Part shown: one piece after another, positions 12,401 through 27,400 of the stretch
How positions within the stretch are numbered: position 1 is the stretch's first letter
Layout: the number at the start of each line of letters is the position of its first letter
Origin: Pelobates cultripes
Lineage: Eukaryota > Chordata > Amphibia > Anura > Pelobatidae
Length of the DNA stretch: 64,000 nt
NCBI GenBank assembly: GCA_933207985.1
Contig: OW240917.1
Location: forward strand, 98,770,710 to 98,834,709
Direction: 5' to 3'
Notes under the pieces: model-generated
The model's input: only the letters and a program-made list of their open reading frames with translations
Told to the model about the DNA's origin: nothing
Database searches by the model: none
Made by a program: the position numbers and the translations under genes

Positions 12401-15400
12401 AAAAAAAAATCACCCATTAAAGGACCACTATAGGCACTCAGACCACTTCAGCTCAAACTGCTATGTTTTCACTGCAGGGTTAATCCAGTCTCTAGTGGCT
12501 GTCTCCCTGACAGCCACTAGAGGCAGCTTCCCCGATTTACACAGAGTAAATCACACTTATCTGACGCTGGACGTCCTCATGGAGCCCAGCGTCAAATGAG
12601 ATCCTCATAGGAAAGCATTGAGTAATTCGGCTCCACTCAGGAGCTGATGGCGGGGGAGGAGAGGTCACCAGAAGCCAGGGAGCACGGCGCTGGAGTAAGG
12701 TAAGTGGCTGAAAGGGTTTGTTTTCCTGGCACTATAGGATCCCTTTAACCAAGGTGTTTTTTTTAATGTGAATATTCTGTATCCCTTGTTACTAAGGTTA
12801 TAAACATTGTGGTCCAGAAATGTAACATATGTCACAAATAGTGCTTTTCTAGCTTACTTCAAATCATCTTAAGTATTTTGTAAGTATAAAGAGTATAACA
12901 TTCTTAGCTATAATCTAGTGCCTGATGAGCTTCGGGGGAGAAGATACCTACCTTGCAGTCCATTCTGCAGAGTTTTCCTTCTTGAACAATCAGATCTCCT
13001 GGAGCCTGCAGAAAGTGAGGGCGGAAAAATCTCTCCTGGATGGGTTCATTTTCATCTCCACTGTCTCTTGACCGAGATCGAGGTCTAGAAAAAATGAGTT
13101 TTGTTTATACTGAAATAATCCTATATGTATTTGAATATGTAAGCAGCGTAATAATATGATGATTAACCAGTCTAAGTGTAGATCAAACAATTGAAACAAA
13201 GGCTTTTCATTATTAAATAGTTTTTATCTTCATTAACTAGTGTACAAACATTCTGTATGTACATGTGTATTTATATAAGTAAACTGCATTAAAACTGTAA
13301 TTTATTAAAGACAACCATATAAAACAGCAAGGAAGATAAAAAAAGGTCAATCTTTAAGACAAAAAACCCCCAAAACTTTGCTATTGCAGCGAACGTCAAA
13401 TGATTTGAAGAAAATGGCATTTAATACTGAGGCCAAGGTTGGCCATATAAACAGAGAACATGTTCATTCAAGTTCCATATCTAGTGGAAGTGTCCACTGA
13501 TTACCGCTGTTTGGAAGCTAATCAAGGATGAAATGTCCAAGATTCTGGAAGAGATCCCACAACGTATCCCTGAATCTATGCTGCTCCACCATACACCAAC
13601 TGTTCATGGTGTTGCAAAGTTTTAGCAAACCCTTTAAATTGTGTTTTCAATGCCTAGTTCAACTTGTTACCTCATCCTTTCATTTCCTGAACCCCATGCT
13701 GCATTTTTTTTTTGAAAATACAAAATAAAGTTTGTAAAAATAAATAAATAAAAAAAGTCAAGTCTTAAGTCTGCAAAATCAGTGCTTACCTGCCTGTATG
13801 AATGTGTAATAAGAGAAAGAGACCTGTCTTGGTCAAAGAACACAGAAACTGGACAACTGGATAGAAGTCAGACTTGCAGATTGATTAGTCATAGTGTTAA
13901 AAAATAAAGATTCTGCAATGTCCTAGTCAGGTGATAAACTGCTGGTCCAGAATGTCTAACATCACATACTCCATATCCCAAAGATGGGACAGACAGGACA
14001 AAATAATCAAATCAAAGCTCACATCTCCGGTAACTGCCACATAAGAACTTGGAAAACACAGAAGACAAGGTATGCCAACACGTGTTAACCATATGCCCTA
14101 GGGATATGTTATTCTCATCTCTCAACAGTAGAACCTCAGGATATTTATTATGTCTTTATTATTGGGTCTCCTGGTTTCAATGTGTTCACTGTAGTTACTA
14201 TAGTCACTATGGCCTTATGGAGCACTCATACACAACAAGTCTAGCAGCATGCCTCCTTTTTAACACACACATTTTCAGTTTCTTTGGGCATGCTGAATTA
14301 AAGTTATAGGATGCACCTGCGGTTTCCAAACGGTTCCCCCGGGAACTGTGCTCTCCCATGCCGGCTCTGCAGGATCAGAGATCTCCCTCTCCGGCCCACT
14401 AGCACTTTGCTAACAGCTGGCAGGGAGAGAGGACCTGGGGGAGCTCTAACCTGTAGCTCTGCCGGGTTCTCCTCTCGCGAGCTCGGAGCATTGCCGCAGT
14501 TACCACGACTGCTAGAGTTCACTGTCACCACCAGGGCTTCTCCACCAGGACCACTAGGGATTGCAGGAAATGTCCCCCCTCCCAGGCAAAGGTAAGCCGG
14601 GAGAGGGGGGACATCATTTTTATTTTTAATAAAAAAAGTATATATTTATTTGTCCTCCTACCCCCACAGACCCCATAAAACACAATAGCTCCCCCATACA
14701 CAAACACACTTACCCCACTTTACACACACACGTACCGCCCCCACACACACACACTTACCCCCCACAACCACTTACCCCTCCACACACACACGTACACTGC
14801 CCCTACACACACACACACACACACACACATAATTACCCCCCCCACACACTGCACACCCCACTGTACCCCTCACACACACACTGTACCCCTCATGCACAAA
14901 CTGCCCCACGTACACACACACGCGCGCATTTAATTTAACTACATCCTTCACAAACACACTGCACCCCTGTACACACACACAAACGCACATTACATCCCCT
15001 CCGCCCCATCCCGACAGACCCCAGGTAAGTTGTCAAACTGTTCTTAAACAGTTTGACTACTTACCCTGGGACGGCAATACGGCACTACTGGCACCATAAC
15101 CACTACAACGTAATGTAGTGGTTAATGTTCCTCAATTGTTTCTTTAAATAATCTACCAGTGCCACTCCCAAGATTAGGGGCCCAGTATATGCCGCAGCGC
15201 TGTACATATACACAACCTAGAAAATTGCTTTGACTTGGGGTGCCTTGGAAAAATATTGAAATAGTAAGGGCACCTTGACCCTAAAAAGTTTGGGAACCAC
15301 TGGGACACACTCTAATGTATATAGATTTGTATCAGTTGCTATGTATTGGTGATGAGTGGCTTGAAAACCATTTTTAATTACCTTCTAACATGAGGCTGAG

Positions 15401-18400
15401 AAGTTGGTGTGCGAGTGCTTCTTCCCCTCTGGTTCACAGCCTGTACCATCAGCCTTCCGGTGCAACTAACTCTGCCCTGTTACAAAATAAAAAATGAGTT
15501 TATTCAATACATAAAACATATGGAGAAATTCTATGCTACGCAACAATAACACAAATTATTCTGGGGCACAGTGTTGGTGACCTATCTGGGATTAAGAGAA
15601 TAAATACTAAGCACAGCAGCGTTATTCTCTAAACAATACATCACATTATATTGTATACATGCAGTATTTCCATCGGCAAAGTTTACTCTTGCCGTTAATT
15701 TATTAAAGAAGAGGATTCATAAATTGGCTGATATACAAGCATTTCATTTCTGGTATTACAAATGTTTGTGTGTCACGGTCACATCAAAAGATGTACAATA
15801 CACAAAATAAATTCAAACTATGTAAACCGTTTTATTGTGAAACAGATTAACCCCGCTGTACAGAAGATACAATCATTTAGTGATGCAACCTTTACAGAAA
15901 CACAGAAAATGAGCTTAATTGTAAACGTGGAAACTTTAAACCAAACCATTACATCACAAGCAGACTAGTCCAAGTGGCTCAAAAGGGTCTACTCACAAGT
16001 AGTATTACATTGTAGTAGTATGGACTAGTAGGAGGTCATCTGTAATAGAGACCACAAGGATTTGATGCCAAAAGAAAGACTTGGGATCTCTGCTCTCAGA
16101 CTACATCGGTTGAATGTCAGATTAAGTAGTAGAAGTGGGATAAAGAGACGATGGAAGGGACTGAACAAGTTGGGAAAAGAACCAAGAAACAAAAGAAGAG
16201 GACAACGACAAAGAGACAAAATGAAAGCGCAAATGAAAAGAAGATAAAAGATTAGAAAATCCTTAAACTAGAATTGCTGAGTGTCTCCATACCCAGAATC
16301 TGCCCTAAAGTGCTTCCATTATGTTCTACAGAGTAGGGCACTTAACAAGTGAATTAAACATGAATTTGTCTAAATAAGGATAGTCCCCAAGCAAAAGCAA
16401 TGGAAAATCCGTCTATAGCCTCACTCAAGATTACATTCTCACAAGTCTAGAAAATACATCAATTTATGTTAAACTCAACTACTGGAATGGTACATTTGAA
16501 AACACGTGAGAATGTTTCCATTAGCTCTGGAAACATGGCAGACATTTAAAATGTTGTCTGATGGGCGAAATACAATTTTATATAACATACATCTTGGGAA
16601 CTGTGTGGGTGAGAAGATGCCTGGAATATGGGTCGGTTGAAGTTGACCTCCCGTCCCACTTTGAAACAATATTTTGGATGGGGCAATGAACCTTTCTAAA
16701 AACTGACAAACTGTATCCTAGCAACTCCAGTAACATAGCCTAGCTCCCAATGTTTAGATTATTTTGTCCTGTAATGACAAGAGCTTGTTTACTTAGAAAA
16801 TAATCCTCTTGGAGTTTTTTTTTTCTTGGAACACATCAATGTACTGCATCAGTTGATACAAATAACTTCAGTCGCTTGTGAACACAAAATAGAGGGGTTT
16901 TTGTCATAATGTGTCCCACTGGAATCATTATGTGCTTCCATAGCAATTAATGCCTTAAAAAGCTTCAGTAAATGAGATCCCAGGGTCCGAGATTAAAATG
17001 AAAGTGTAATCAACTGGACTAAAGCAGGAACTGAAGCAGAGAAAGATGTCATGTTAATCGTGAGACATTATTAAACTGTTGTGCTACTAACAAGATTTTG
17101 TTGTTTGGCTCTGGAATATTTTAACCTGCAGTTTAATTAAAGGGGAACAATAATTTTCCATTTTTTTTATATATTAGGTTGGCTTTTTAAAATGAAAATC
17201 CAAATCCACATTGCGATCTATACTTCTGTCCTGGAACTTGGCATTTCAGTCTTCGCTCTCTTTCATGTATTGTAATAAAGGTTGCCCTTGTCTGCCTCTG
17301 AATATAGTGGAAGAGGAGAAACCGTAAAAATGTTACATTTGAATTGTGTGCCCTGGCTGTGCCTTGACTGGACTGGGTTGTGATGTAACAATCTTTAAAC
17401 GTACTTTAAAAAAAAAAAAAAATGTTTTAGTAATTGGTGTAATTCCCAGAGAATAGACCATTCCCCTTTAATAGCAGGAAATGGGATGTTTTATTAGGGG
17501 CCACAGATACCTATTACATATCTAACACAGCTACCATAATAAAATGTAGAGATATGACAAGTCTAACTTTTAAAGGTTCCATTAGATTGTGTCATAAATT
17601 GTGCTATAAACTACCAGCTCTAAAACCTTTTACAAAATAATATTGTTGCAAGCAAGTAAAAGGTGAAAAATACAACATACTGTACCCACAGACAAATACT
17701 GGCACAGCATGACCGAGGGAGCTTAGAACCTTGTGGACTTGATGTTAGTGGATTAGCATGAACAGATTCACAAGCTTGGTGGCTGGCACAACTCTAAATT
17801 TAGTTTAAAGGGTTACTCCAACCACCATGACCACTTCAATGATGGTGGTAGGAGTTAGTATGTGCAGTGTTTCTGCTTGAAACAGGGACAAGAACACATT
17901 GTGTTAGTAATACAGGTTTGTATTCCTAACATTTCCTTTAATCATCTCTTATATAGACCCTCTTTTTCAAAATCGTCCATGGTGACAGTTTAAAAAGTCG
18001 AATGTTGTTTTAAAGGAACACTACAGTATCAGGAATGCAAACCTGTATTTATGACACCATAGTGTTTAGCTAAATATTTAGGTGACTGTCCCTCCTCCCA
18101 TCTCCGTAAAAAGGAGAGTTTACTTAATAAAAATTTCCACCCCAATCTTGATGATCTCAGCAAGTCCAATAATTGCCTTGGGAGGGAGTCCATTATTTTT
18201 CATTGGGAGGCTACTGTGCATGAGCAGCACAATGCTGCTCTGTGCCAATCAGCATCTCCTCATAGAGATGCATTTAATTAATGCATCTCTTTGGGGGAAC
18301 GTTCAACGCCATGTAAAGTGTAGAGATGCTGAACGTCAATGCTGCACGCTGTGCAGCAATGGCACAGGAAGTACCTTTAGTGGCAGTCTGAGTAACTGTC

Positions 18401-21400
18401 ACTAGAGATGCAAGTAGCCAGCAATGCATATACTGCTTTTTCTCTGAAAAGGCAGTGTTTACAGTGCTAAGGCTGCAGGGACATGCTACAGAAAGCAGAA
18501 CAACTACATTAAACGGTCGCTTTCAAGTAGATCACCTTGAAAATGTATATTGCCATGTGACCGATATATTGTATTATTTTCTTCAGTCTATTAAAACCAC
18601 CTGTCAGGACTATATTGTCTGGAGGACACATTGTTTTGAGAAACAAGTACAACAATTATGCAGACAAGAATTAGACAAAGCAAGCATTGTTTCTTGGATA
18701 GTTGATTGCTTACATAATGCCATTCCTTTAGTGTGTTATAATTAATGTGGAAAAAAAACAAACTAACATAGAATAGGTAAGGAATGGTGAATAGAAATCA
18801 CTTGTTTAAAGGGGTCAAATAATGTTAACTCTTTCTTCTGTTAGTGGAGCACTAAATGTGGTCATACAGCGGCTGATGCACTAGCGCCTCTAGATTTACA
18901 GAAGTCACATCACTGACATCAAGTGATAGTCATCATATCCTACAAGCTTTAAGGGTTCATGTATAGTTTTTGCAGATTTCTCAATTCACACTGAACTGTA
19001 CACATTCTAGAACTATGAAGGTATGTTCAGTATAAATCTGAATAGGTTCGTGGACATATTCAATTCTGGAGGCTTTCACAGGCCTTCACAAAGTTCAAGA
19101 AACTAGTGGGACAGTCTTGTTTTAGAACCCACAGTAACCGTCCTGTACTAGAGCTACTGGGACAATCATTCTAGTGTGCACTGTAATGTATGCCTGACTG
19201 GGCCTAGTTAGCTTGAACCCCTTTCATACCCATATTTAAAAATATAAAAATTCTGGTAATATTTGCTATCACGCCCAATGGACTGCTTCCATAAACACTC
19301 ACAAAATCTATTGAATGACATTACTTTAGTAGCCCGTAGGATACTAGCAGATAGGTGGATGCAAGCCGTACCTCTCCTTTTAAAATATATGATTTTGAAG
19401 CTCAATAACAATTGTCTTATGGAAGAACTGACAACTAAGGTGTTCCACATCCTCTTTCTCCAAGTCTAGATCCCATGGAAAGACTATAGTTCCAATAACA
19501 ATCTGACCTAGAGCGTCGGACGAGAATAACGGCCTTGAGTCATGACACTTTTTCCTTTCTCTTTCTGCTTTTCTATTCACCCTCTTGTTGTTGTCAATAT
19601 TGAGTCAGCTTTCAGTTTCTATTTTAGTGATTCTAATATAAAATGGTTTGGAGTGTAGGATGTTATAACAGACAGCCCGATGTTTATTATTATCGCTATA
19701 CTCAAGCACTGAGGCCAGACAGGATGGATTTAAGTTGTTATTTTCAAATTGTATTTGTATTACCATCATTAATTTGTGAACCTTAAAAAATCTGTTCTAT
19801 TTAACCTGTCTACAAGTTATGTCCTTATTTTATTCATTTGTATTTCTCTTCACAAATGTATTATGTTTCAATACTGGATACGCTATCCTGCCTCTTAAAT
19901 AAAGATTTCAAAAAGCAAAACAAAAATCCCCAATATCTTTTTAAACAAAGAGTCTACGTGTATTCCTGACAGAAGCAAGGACTGCCAGCTGCTCCAAATA
20001 TTGGATTACCACAAGCCATCACAGATCATTAGTAATTTGTTTCACTGTAAAAAGTTGGTTTTTTTTTGCAACTCTTCAAAAAAAAAAAATCAAAATAAAA
20101 ATATCACCATAATGGATCACACTCACTTCATGCATTACAAACACGTCTGTGTTGGGTGTTAAGGAATTAATACAATAGCTTCATGGTTTAACCCTTTGTT
20201 AACTATACTGCTAAGCTTTGTGGCACAAGATTATCAAGACCTTCGTACCTGTGGGTTTGCAGCCATAATAGTGTAGTTTCCGTCATCATCAAGGGCTGAG
20301 GCTGAGGTATGAAGGGAGCAGGTTCCGTCAGGCTCCCTTTTGATCCTATAGTGCTCACTCCTTACAGAGATTTGCTTCCCATCCTTGAACCAATATATCT
20401 GTAGTTGGGTGGAAACAAAATAAGCTCGATTAATACCAATGCGTCACAGCTGCATGCTATCTGATGTTATAGAGATCTAAAGTGAGTGACAGCATATTCT
20501 CACAGATTAGAACAGCTGACGCTCAAAACAGCTGTACATGTAGGCTTCTCTGAATAGAGATACCAAACAAATGAATGTATCTGTCTACAACCAAAAGCTA
20601 TATTTAAATAGATGAAAAGCACAGTGAAAAAATAAATAAATAAAAAATATAAATGGATTAAAGCTTTGCCAAGAATGTGAATCTCTGAAAGGTTACAAGG
20701 CATCCTGTATTTGTGGGATGTTCACACATTCCACATAGATGGCATGAAAGAGCATGAAATCAGACTAAGGAATATGGACCCCTTCAAAGACACTTATTTG
20801 GGGACATTGCATAATGGCTCTATCATAAATAAAGAATTTTAAAAATAAAATAAAAACCAAATTAAAAAAACAAAACACTTTCCTGCAAAAGAGGGATGTA
20901 AGGACAAAAAATGGGGCAGATTTGGGCCTTAAATAGGGACCCAATACTCCAGAATGATGGTGTAGGAGTAGAATGCTGCCGGTCAGAGTATCAGTGTACT
21001 AGACACAATCAGACGTATTCCCCTCGCAGCTAGTGATGCATTACATTGAATTTGGAAAGGACTCAGGTGTTTAAATTTAGTACTTCAGATTTCTATGATT
21101 GAGCAACTGTGGGGTTTAGCCAAACTGTACTAAACTAAAAACCAATTTGTAAAATTCAGACTAAAATATCTGGGCTGTGACAGAGTTGCAAATCATTTGT
21201 AGTAAATGTAAAGTTGTGCGCATTCAGCCTGAGGATTTTTTTTTCATGAGTTTATGATATTTGGGAGTGGTTTCTTTTTTAAATAATGACTTTGTCTGTA
21301 AGGTAAACAAACTTAATATTTATAGTAAATGATATGCAAGCATTGCACAAAAAAACAAACAAAAAAACTAAATAAAAATGTTTTGCTACTCTTTTAGTTT

Positions 21401-24400
21401 TTGTTTCTCACAGGTAAAAAGGCACATTGGAAATTGCGTGCAAACAGAACGTCAGGAGTATCTTTTTATACTTTATTATTAAGCTACTACACTCTTCAGT
21501 GAAGGCTTATGGGGCTCACCAGACTTTGACCAACACACTCTCATGGAAAGAATAATGGCTAGAATTCGAATTGTCTTGTAGAGAGTTCTTTATGAAAAAC
21601 CTGATGCAGATCCCCTAAAGTACCCATGGACTTGACTCTAGAGTTGCCAATGGGATGCAGAACTTCTATTTTTTCAGATGACCTTAGAATTTCACATTCC
21701 ATGTGCGCACAACCACTACTGCATTAAATGTACTTTATGAGATGGAAGCCATCTGTCGCCATACCTAGTAGGCCTTCACCAATATTCACGTGAGTTTATT
21801 TTGCACAGGTGATACATGTGAATACATGCTGTCCAGGAGATCAGCTCCTTACCAACATGTGTCTATGTGTTGCTGTGTTTCTAAAACACAGGGAGAGGTT
21901 TCTGATAAACAACAGCAAACCAGTAACAATATTTAAACTCTGAAAGTACACTGTGGTAAAGAAAAAAGAAAAGAAAAAAAGACAAAAACATGGTTAATCC
22001 AATGATTGTGTTTATCTAAGATGCTTCACAGTATCTGTACCAATAGATTCTTTGCTTTCTTGAGGACATGTGGCGTGATATAATCCTGTTCATTAGCTGA
22101 ACGTTTACTTGTGGAATTCCGATCATATTGACTAATAAACAGTTGCTATGACACAAGCTGCCTTGTCTATAGCAATGTAGCTAGGGCTTGTTTTACTGAG
22201 GGCTAATCATTTTCTTAAGTCTATCGAGCTTAGATTTCTTAGGTCATATGGAAGAATGATCCCATTCAGTGCAAATGAAAATATGTTGAGCAATACACTA
22301 AACGTGTGTTTATTTCCTGTGCGCCAATTGAAAGGGAGTTACTTTTTGTTATTTTTTTTTTTTAAAAGGAACATTAAACATTTATTAAGGAATGCAGCCA
22401 ATATACAAGCCAAACAAAACACGTAATTAAACAGTGGGCATGTGTATTGACACGTAAGATGTATGTCATAGTCCATTTAAGACATTTTTTTTTTTTTTTT
22501 AAAGGCATGTTAACAAACCTTTTCTCCCAATAGGGGTGAGGAGAGCATCTTCCAAAAAGCATACATTTTCAGTAGCGCTGACAATTCTATATGGATGCAA
22601 TAAATAATCCAATACAGGCTTCACCATCAAGGCGAAACACTTTTATTCACGAGCCCTTTTTTTCCCCCACTGGTCAGCTGGGCAATACCAATATTGCATT
22701 TAAGAGTTTTCATGTTACATTATAACCGTAGAGGATATGTAAAACAATGTTGTTTAATTTTTTTTAATGAGACATATATTTAAAGAACCACTAAAGCCAC
22801 CCAGGCCACTTCATCTCAATATGGTAGCCTGGGTGAAGTGGTCCTTTCATTTTAACCATTCAAGGTAAAATATACACCATCAGGAACGGGAAAGTGCCAA
22901 TACATATGTACAGGTTTCAAGATAAAATAATGATGTTTTGTAGAAGTCTACCTATGTTTACCGTGAAGGGTTAAACACACCTCTAGTGACCATCATTCAG
23001 ACAGCCATCGGAGGCACTTGCAATGCAATGGCTGAGTATTAAGTGACGTTGTAGCCCGCATAGGAAAGCATGGATTCACTGTGCATGGCCATCAGGTCCC
23101 AGTGCTTCTCTACCAGGATCATAGGATGATTAAACCAATTCCATGAAGTCGCTAGAGGAGGAGAGGTAAGTAGTACTGAGGGAGCCTCTGTGCTGGATAA
23201 AATCCTTTCTTTACAAATGTGCCGTGACATGGTTCCCGTGGATGGACTACATATCCAAGAAAGCAGCGGGAGCCGACACGGGAGGGGACGGGGGCGCCTC
23301 CGCGGCGGCACGAACAGACCCGACAGAAGGACACACACCCTCCGGAGCCAATGCACTCGACTAAACCCCATATGACAGGACACCTCCCACATCCCTCCCC
23401 ATCCTTATCCCTAACCCAGGACTCACTGACACCCGACAGAGTCTAGCTATCGAAAAGCACAGTAAAGGCTTGAGAGGACCCAAACCAGAATAGACACCCC
23501 ACGACAGTACAAACAGGAAGATGGACAGGAGGAGACTCGCACGATACACTCGGAGATCACCACCGCAAACTGGTCCCGCTAGGATTCCCCAGGTACAGGG
23601 AGCGAACGGAACCAATTACAGTAAACAAATATCTGAAATAGGGAAACGACACCCCAACACAAGAGGGGAGACGATTAACACAGAAAGCCACGACACGGAC
23701 AGCCACCAGGCTTGCTCTTAAACATACACTACAGACACGATAACATACCACCAAACCTGACACCCCCCACCACAACTTGGAAAGCCACCAGCGAACACGA
23801 GCAGACACGCAACGCGCACACTAACCCAACCAAATAACAACAACGCAGACGGTGACCAACACCCATCTTACCCGGACTCGACTCTGTCTCGGCACACAAC
23901 ACAAAAAGTCCAAGGCAACATCACACCCTGTATCAGCCATAAAATCTACATACACCTAACTTTCAGTCACACACACTCATAATGCCACCAACGCAACTAA
24001 TAAAGGACCCGTCAGGAGACAGGCACACAAGAAGCAATAAGTATAATGTGCCAACGACAAACATGGAAACCTAACAAGGAAACCGACGTAGGCAGCAGAG
24101 CTACGAATATCACCCGGTAACACTAGACCACATCATAGCTAGACAAAGAGACCTAAGCTATACGCGAACCTATGGCCACCCACATACACGGAGCTGGGGA
24201 CATCTCATCATCCACCTGAGTTACCACCCCCCCACTCTCCCCAACTGTTGACATACACATACGAATAAGCTAACTCGTGGAAAAAGGCAGTTTCCACTCC
24301 TTCGAAAACCCCAAGGTGACTAAACCCTACTCTAGCAACTAAATAATGATGTTATTGCCTGTTACCACAACAAACAACCATTTGTATTGTATCATTATGT

Positions 24401-27400
24401 CTGTTCCGACAACTGTGTTCTATGTTACTACGCATCAACGATGTTACCATACGAGTACTAAAAATAAATAAATAAAGAATGTAAAAAAAAAAAAATCCTT
24501 CCTTTAATGGCATACATGAGGTGGCCACTATAACTAAGGACAGGGACAATAACGTGTCAGGGATGCAGGTTCCTAAAAATGTAGTGTTACTTTAAAAAAA
24601 AACATGTCAATGTTTTTTTCAATTAAAATTAACTGCCTTCAATTTAGAAATGGGGACTACCTCCTCTTGACCAATATTCTGGCTGCATATGCATAGTCCC
24701 ACTCAGTATACTGGGACAGCATAGATTCCAGAGTAAACTCTAGCCACACATAACTTATAGAACTTCTTATTGCATAAGAAGGGAGTGATGTCTCTAGAAG
24801 AAGGCCTGTGTCAAAAATAAGTACCAGACATGTATGCATTGGATTAGCCAAAAATATTAGGTTATGTATAAGTGCTACTCTCTCGAGACTGTGATGAAAT
24901 ATACACAGTCCCGTATGGTTCCGGTGAAAGAAATCCTTTAAAAGTAATAACAAATGACTTGTGACAGGGAAGGGGGGATAACAAATGGGGCATGTGGTTT
25001 ATATATATCTTTGAAAGTTTTTAAGGTTGATCTTTAAGTGTCTTATGGCACGAAACACATAATGTATTTGTTTTATTCAACTGCTTTTTAGTCCTTTTGA
25101 ATCCTTGATAAATGAATCTATTTTACTGCCATTGTGCTTCATTACAGTCTAAAGGCAAAGCTGCACTTATATAGGGGGAGGTGTGAGCTTAACTCTTAAG
25201 TACACAAATCACAATAACAGATTAAGTTGCAAAGGGGAGTCATATTAGCTGCATATGCCAGCTACAAAATAAGTACTTAATTAGTAGATTTCTAAAACTG
25301 AATGACGCTACTAACAGCCCAAAATAAATCAGGTAGCTGGCATGCAAATTGCAGATGAACCAATTAACAAAACTAGAAAATGAATGTATAAAAAATTGTC
25401 AAGTGTCTAAATTAGTAGAACCTTGTACCATCCATGGATGAATTGTATCAATAAAGTTAAACAGTGGTCACAAGGCCATAGTTTCGAACAGTGATAGATG
25501 GACAATTAGCAGGTTATTCAGATATTTGGATATTAACAAAAGTCATAAAAGAAAACCCTCAAAATTAACACATTAAATAAACACCTTTGCGACCCAGTCT
25601 AGTTTCAAACTGTATAGAAAAAAAGAATGGAATTGGGGACACAACCGGATCATGCATTTCTCAACAATGGTGCTGCTGTAGAGACCAAAGTTTATACAAA
25701 ATAAAGATTAAGGAACAGCGCAAACATGGCCAGAATGCCATTTGGAAAAAAGCTTATCCAGAACTTGCATACAAAGCTAATGCCACATAATCTGACTTTA
25801 AAAGAATAAAACATGGACCTCTAAACAGAGGGAAAACCTAACATGGTTTGATAAAGAACCTTTCACTCAGTTTTTTTTGGATGGATTTTCATTTGGAAGC
25901 ATCCAAAGGATTAGGTGAATTCACAACGTCAAACAACCGTTGTCATGTTGGGGATCAGTAAGGGTACAGGAGTCATCTCCTGGGAACCATTAGGTCCAAA
26001 GATTGCTAGGCTGGTGTTTTAATGAAAATGCATTTTTGGACATTTTGTAGGACCCATTGTACCCTGCTTCATGATTATTCCATCCATTATTATTATAAAT
26101 TATTATTAAATTTAAAGCCGGTTCCTTGAACACCAGGATCAATCTCACACTGCCATGGCTTTGCCAATCACCACAACTAAATCTTTACAGAGGGCTCTGT
26201 AGCACAGAGTGTGAAATAGATCTCCATCTCAAAACAAAGAATGACATTGTCAGGCATTTCCATTATTTTGTCCATCCGTGTACATCTGCTTGTATTTGTG
26301 AGCATCCTGCTTTTTATATTTTGCTATTAGCAGAGGTATTATTCACAGACTGCGATGGAAAAATTGGTATTTAATAAACAGAGACAAACTCATCTCTGGT
26401 AATAGAATCCAGCCTCAGCAGAACAGTGTTGAGCAAGTCACTGTGAACAATGAATATAAAAAGCTACACTTCTAAGTAAGCTATAAACCACATGTATGCT
26501 TCTATGAAGGTTGACATAGTTGTAAACATTAAGTGATAATGCCTGGCTACATTATGTCCAGGTATAGGCAAAATGTTAGTTTTCTAGCAATCTGCCACAA
26601 AAGCTCTGTATATGAATTTCTCAGAAAAAGTCGGTGTGACTATGCGACATGTAACCATATAATTCACAATAATAAATGCCTTCATTTTTGGGAAAAAAAA
26701 CAAGCAACACCCCTGTGGTTAGCATTTCCTATAGATATTTTCTTATTTTGTTCATTATTTATGTGTTCTTTTACTGTAAGGAAAAACTTGGAGTTTCGTA
26801 AAGCATGCACACACAGTCTAAATATCTCAAATTTTAAAGGAATTATGTCCACCTACATATTTTGTTATAGTTCATCAACAAAAAACAGCTGCTGTATTTT
26901 GTCATCTGTGGGTAGTGGAGATACCATAAGTAATATTTCAAGAATACAGAGTAGGTGTGAACAACTGGTTTGTTCCCTGGAATTGTTATATCCTGCTTCG
27001 TTGTTCTTGTGACTGTTAATGGTATTGGTTTTTATTTTAAAAGAATATTTAAAGTGTGCTTAAAGAATATTTAAAGTGTTAGAGTGTTAAAGTGTTACTG
27101 TGTTATAGTGTTATTCCAAACCCTATAGTGCCCTCTGGTCCTCCCACTCCCTCGCAGCCCCCCACCGTAGCAGATAAAGGGTAAAAAAACTAAACAACTT
27201 TATTTACTCATCTGATTCCAGCGACGTCATGAGATGGGGGATCGAATGCACACGAATGGCGAGCCGGTGCATTAGGCCCTCTGCATAAGAAAGCATTGCC
27301 TCAATGCTTTCCCATGTGGATTTCACAGATGCTAGATGTCCTAATGCCGAGTATGAGAACGTCCAGCGTCATTTAGGGGACTCAGAATCCGGTAAACTCC

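Larger units (their letters stand above)
13085..15381 (-). other. PALLD intron holding a decayed hAT-like element
   Basis: Bases 13085-14290 are AT-rich intron with no gene visible. Bases 14300-15175 are a relative of the 1572-3326 transposon. Bases 15176-15381 are plain intron. Confidence 0.8.
15477..20248 (-). other. PALLD intron within Ig3 (distal)
   Basis: This phase-0 intron of 4.8 kb has two T2-type stretches, 17805-17941 and about 18010-18515. A-tracts lie at 17408 and 20080. A 61-codon Lys/Arg-rich plus-strand frame at 16062-16247 lies in a purine-rich stretch and is not supported as a gene. I see nothing else. Confidence 0.8.

Noticed and set aside
16062..16247. 61-codon Lys/Arg-rich plus-strand frame resembling a basic nuclear protein
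   Set aside because: It sits in a purine-rich (GAA/AAG) stretch where Lys and Arg codons are expected by chance; no splice or poly(A) context.
23039..23808. Minus-strand frames of 117, 84 and 83 codons
   Set aside because: Antisense to the L1-like 3' end and the split MITE; GC-rich shadow frames.
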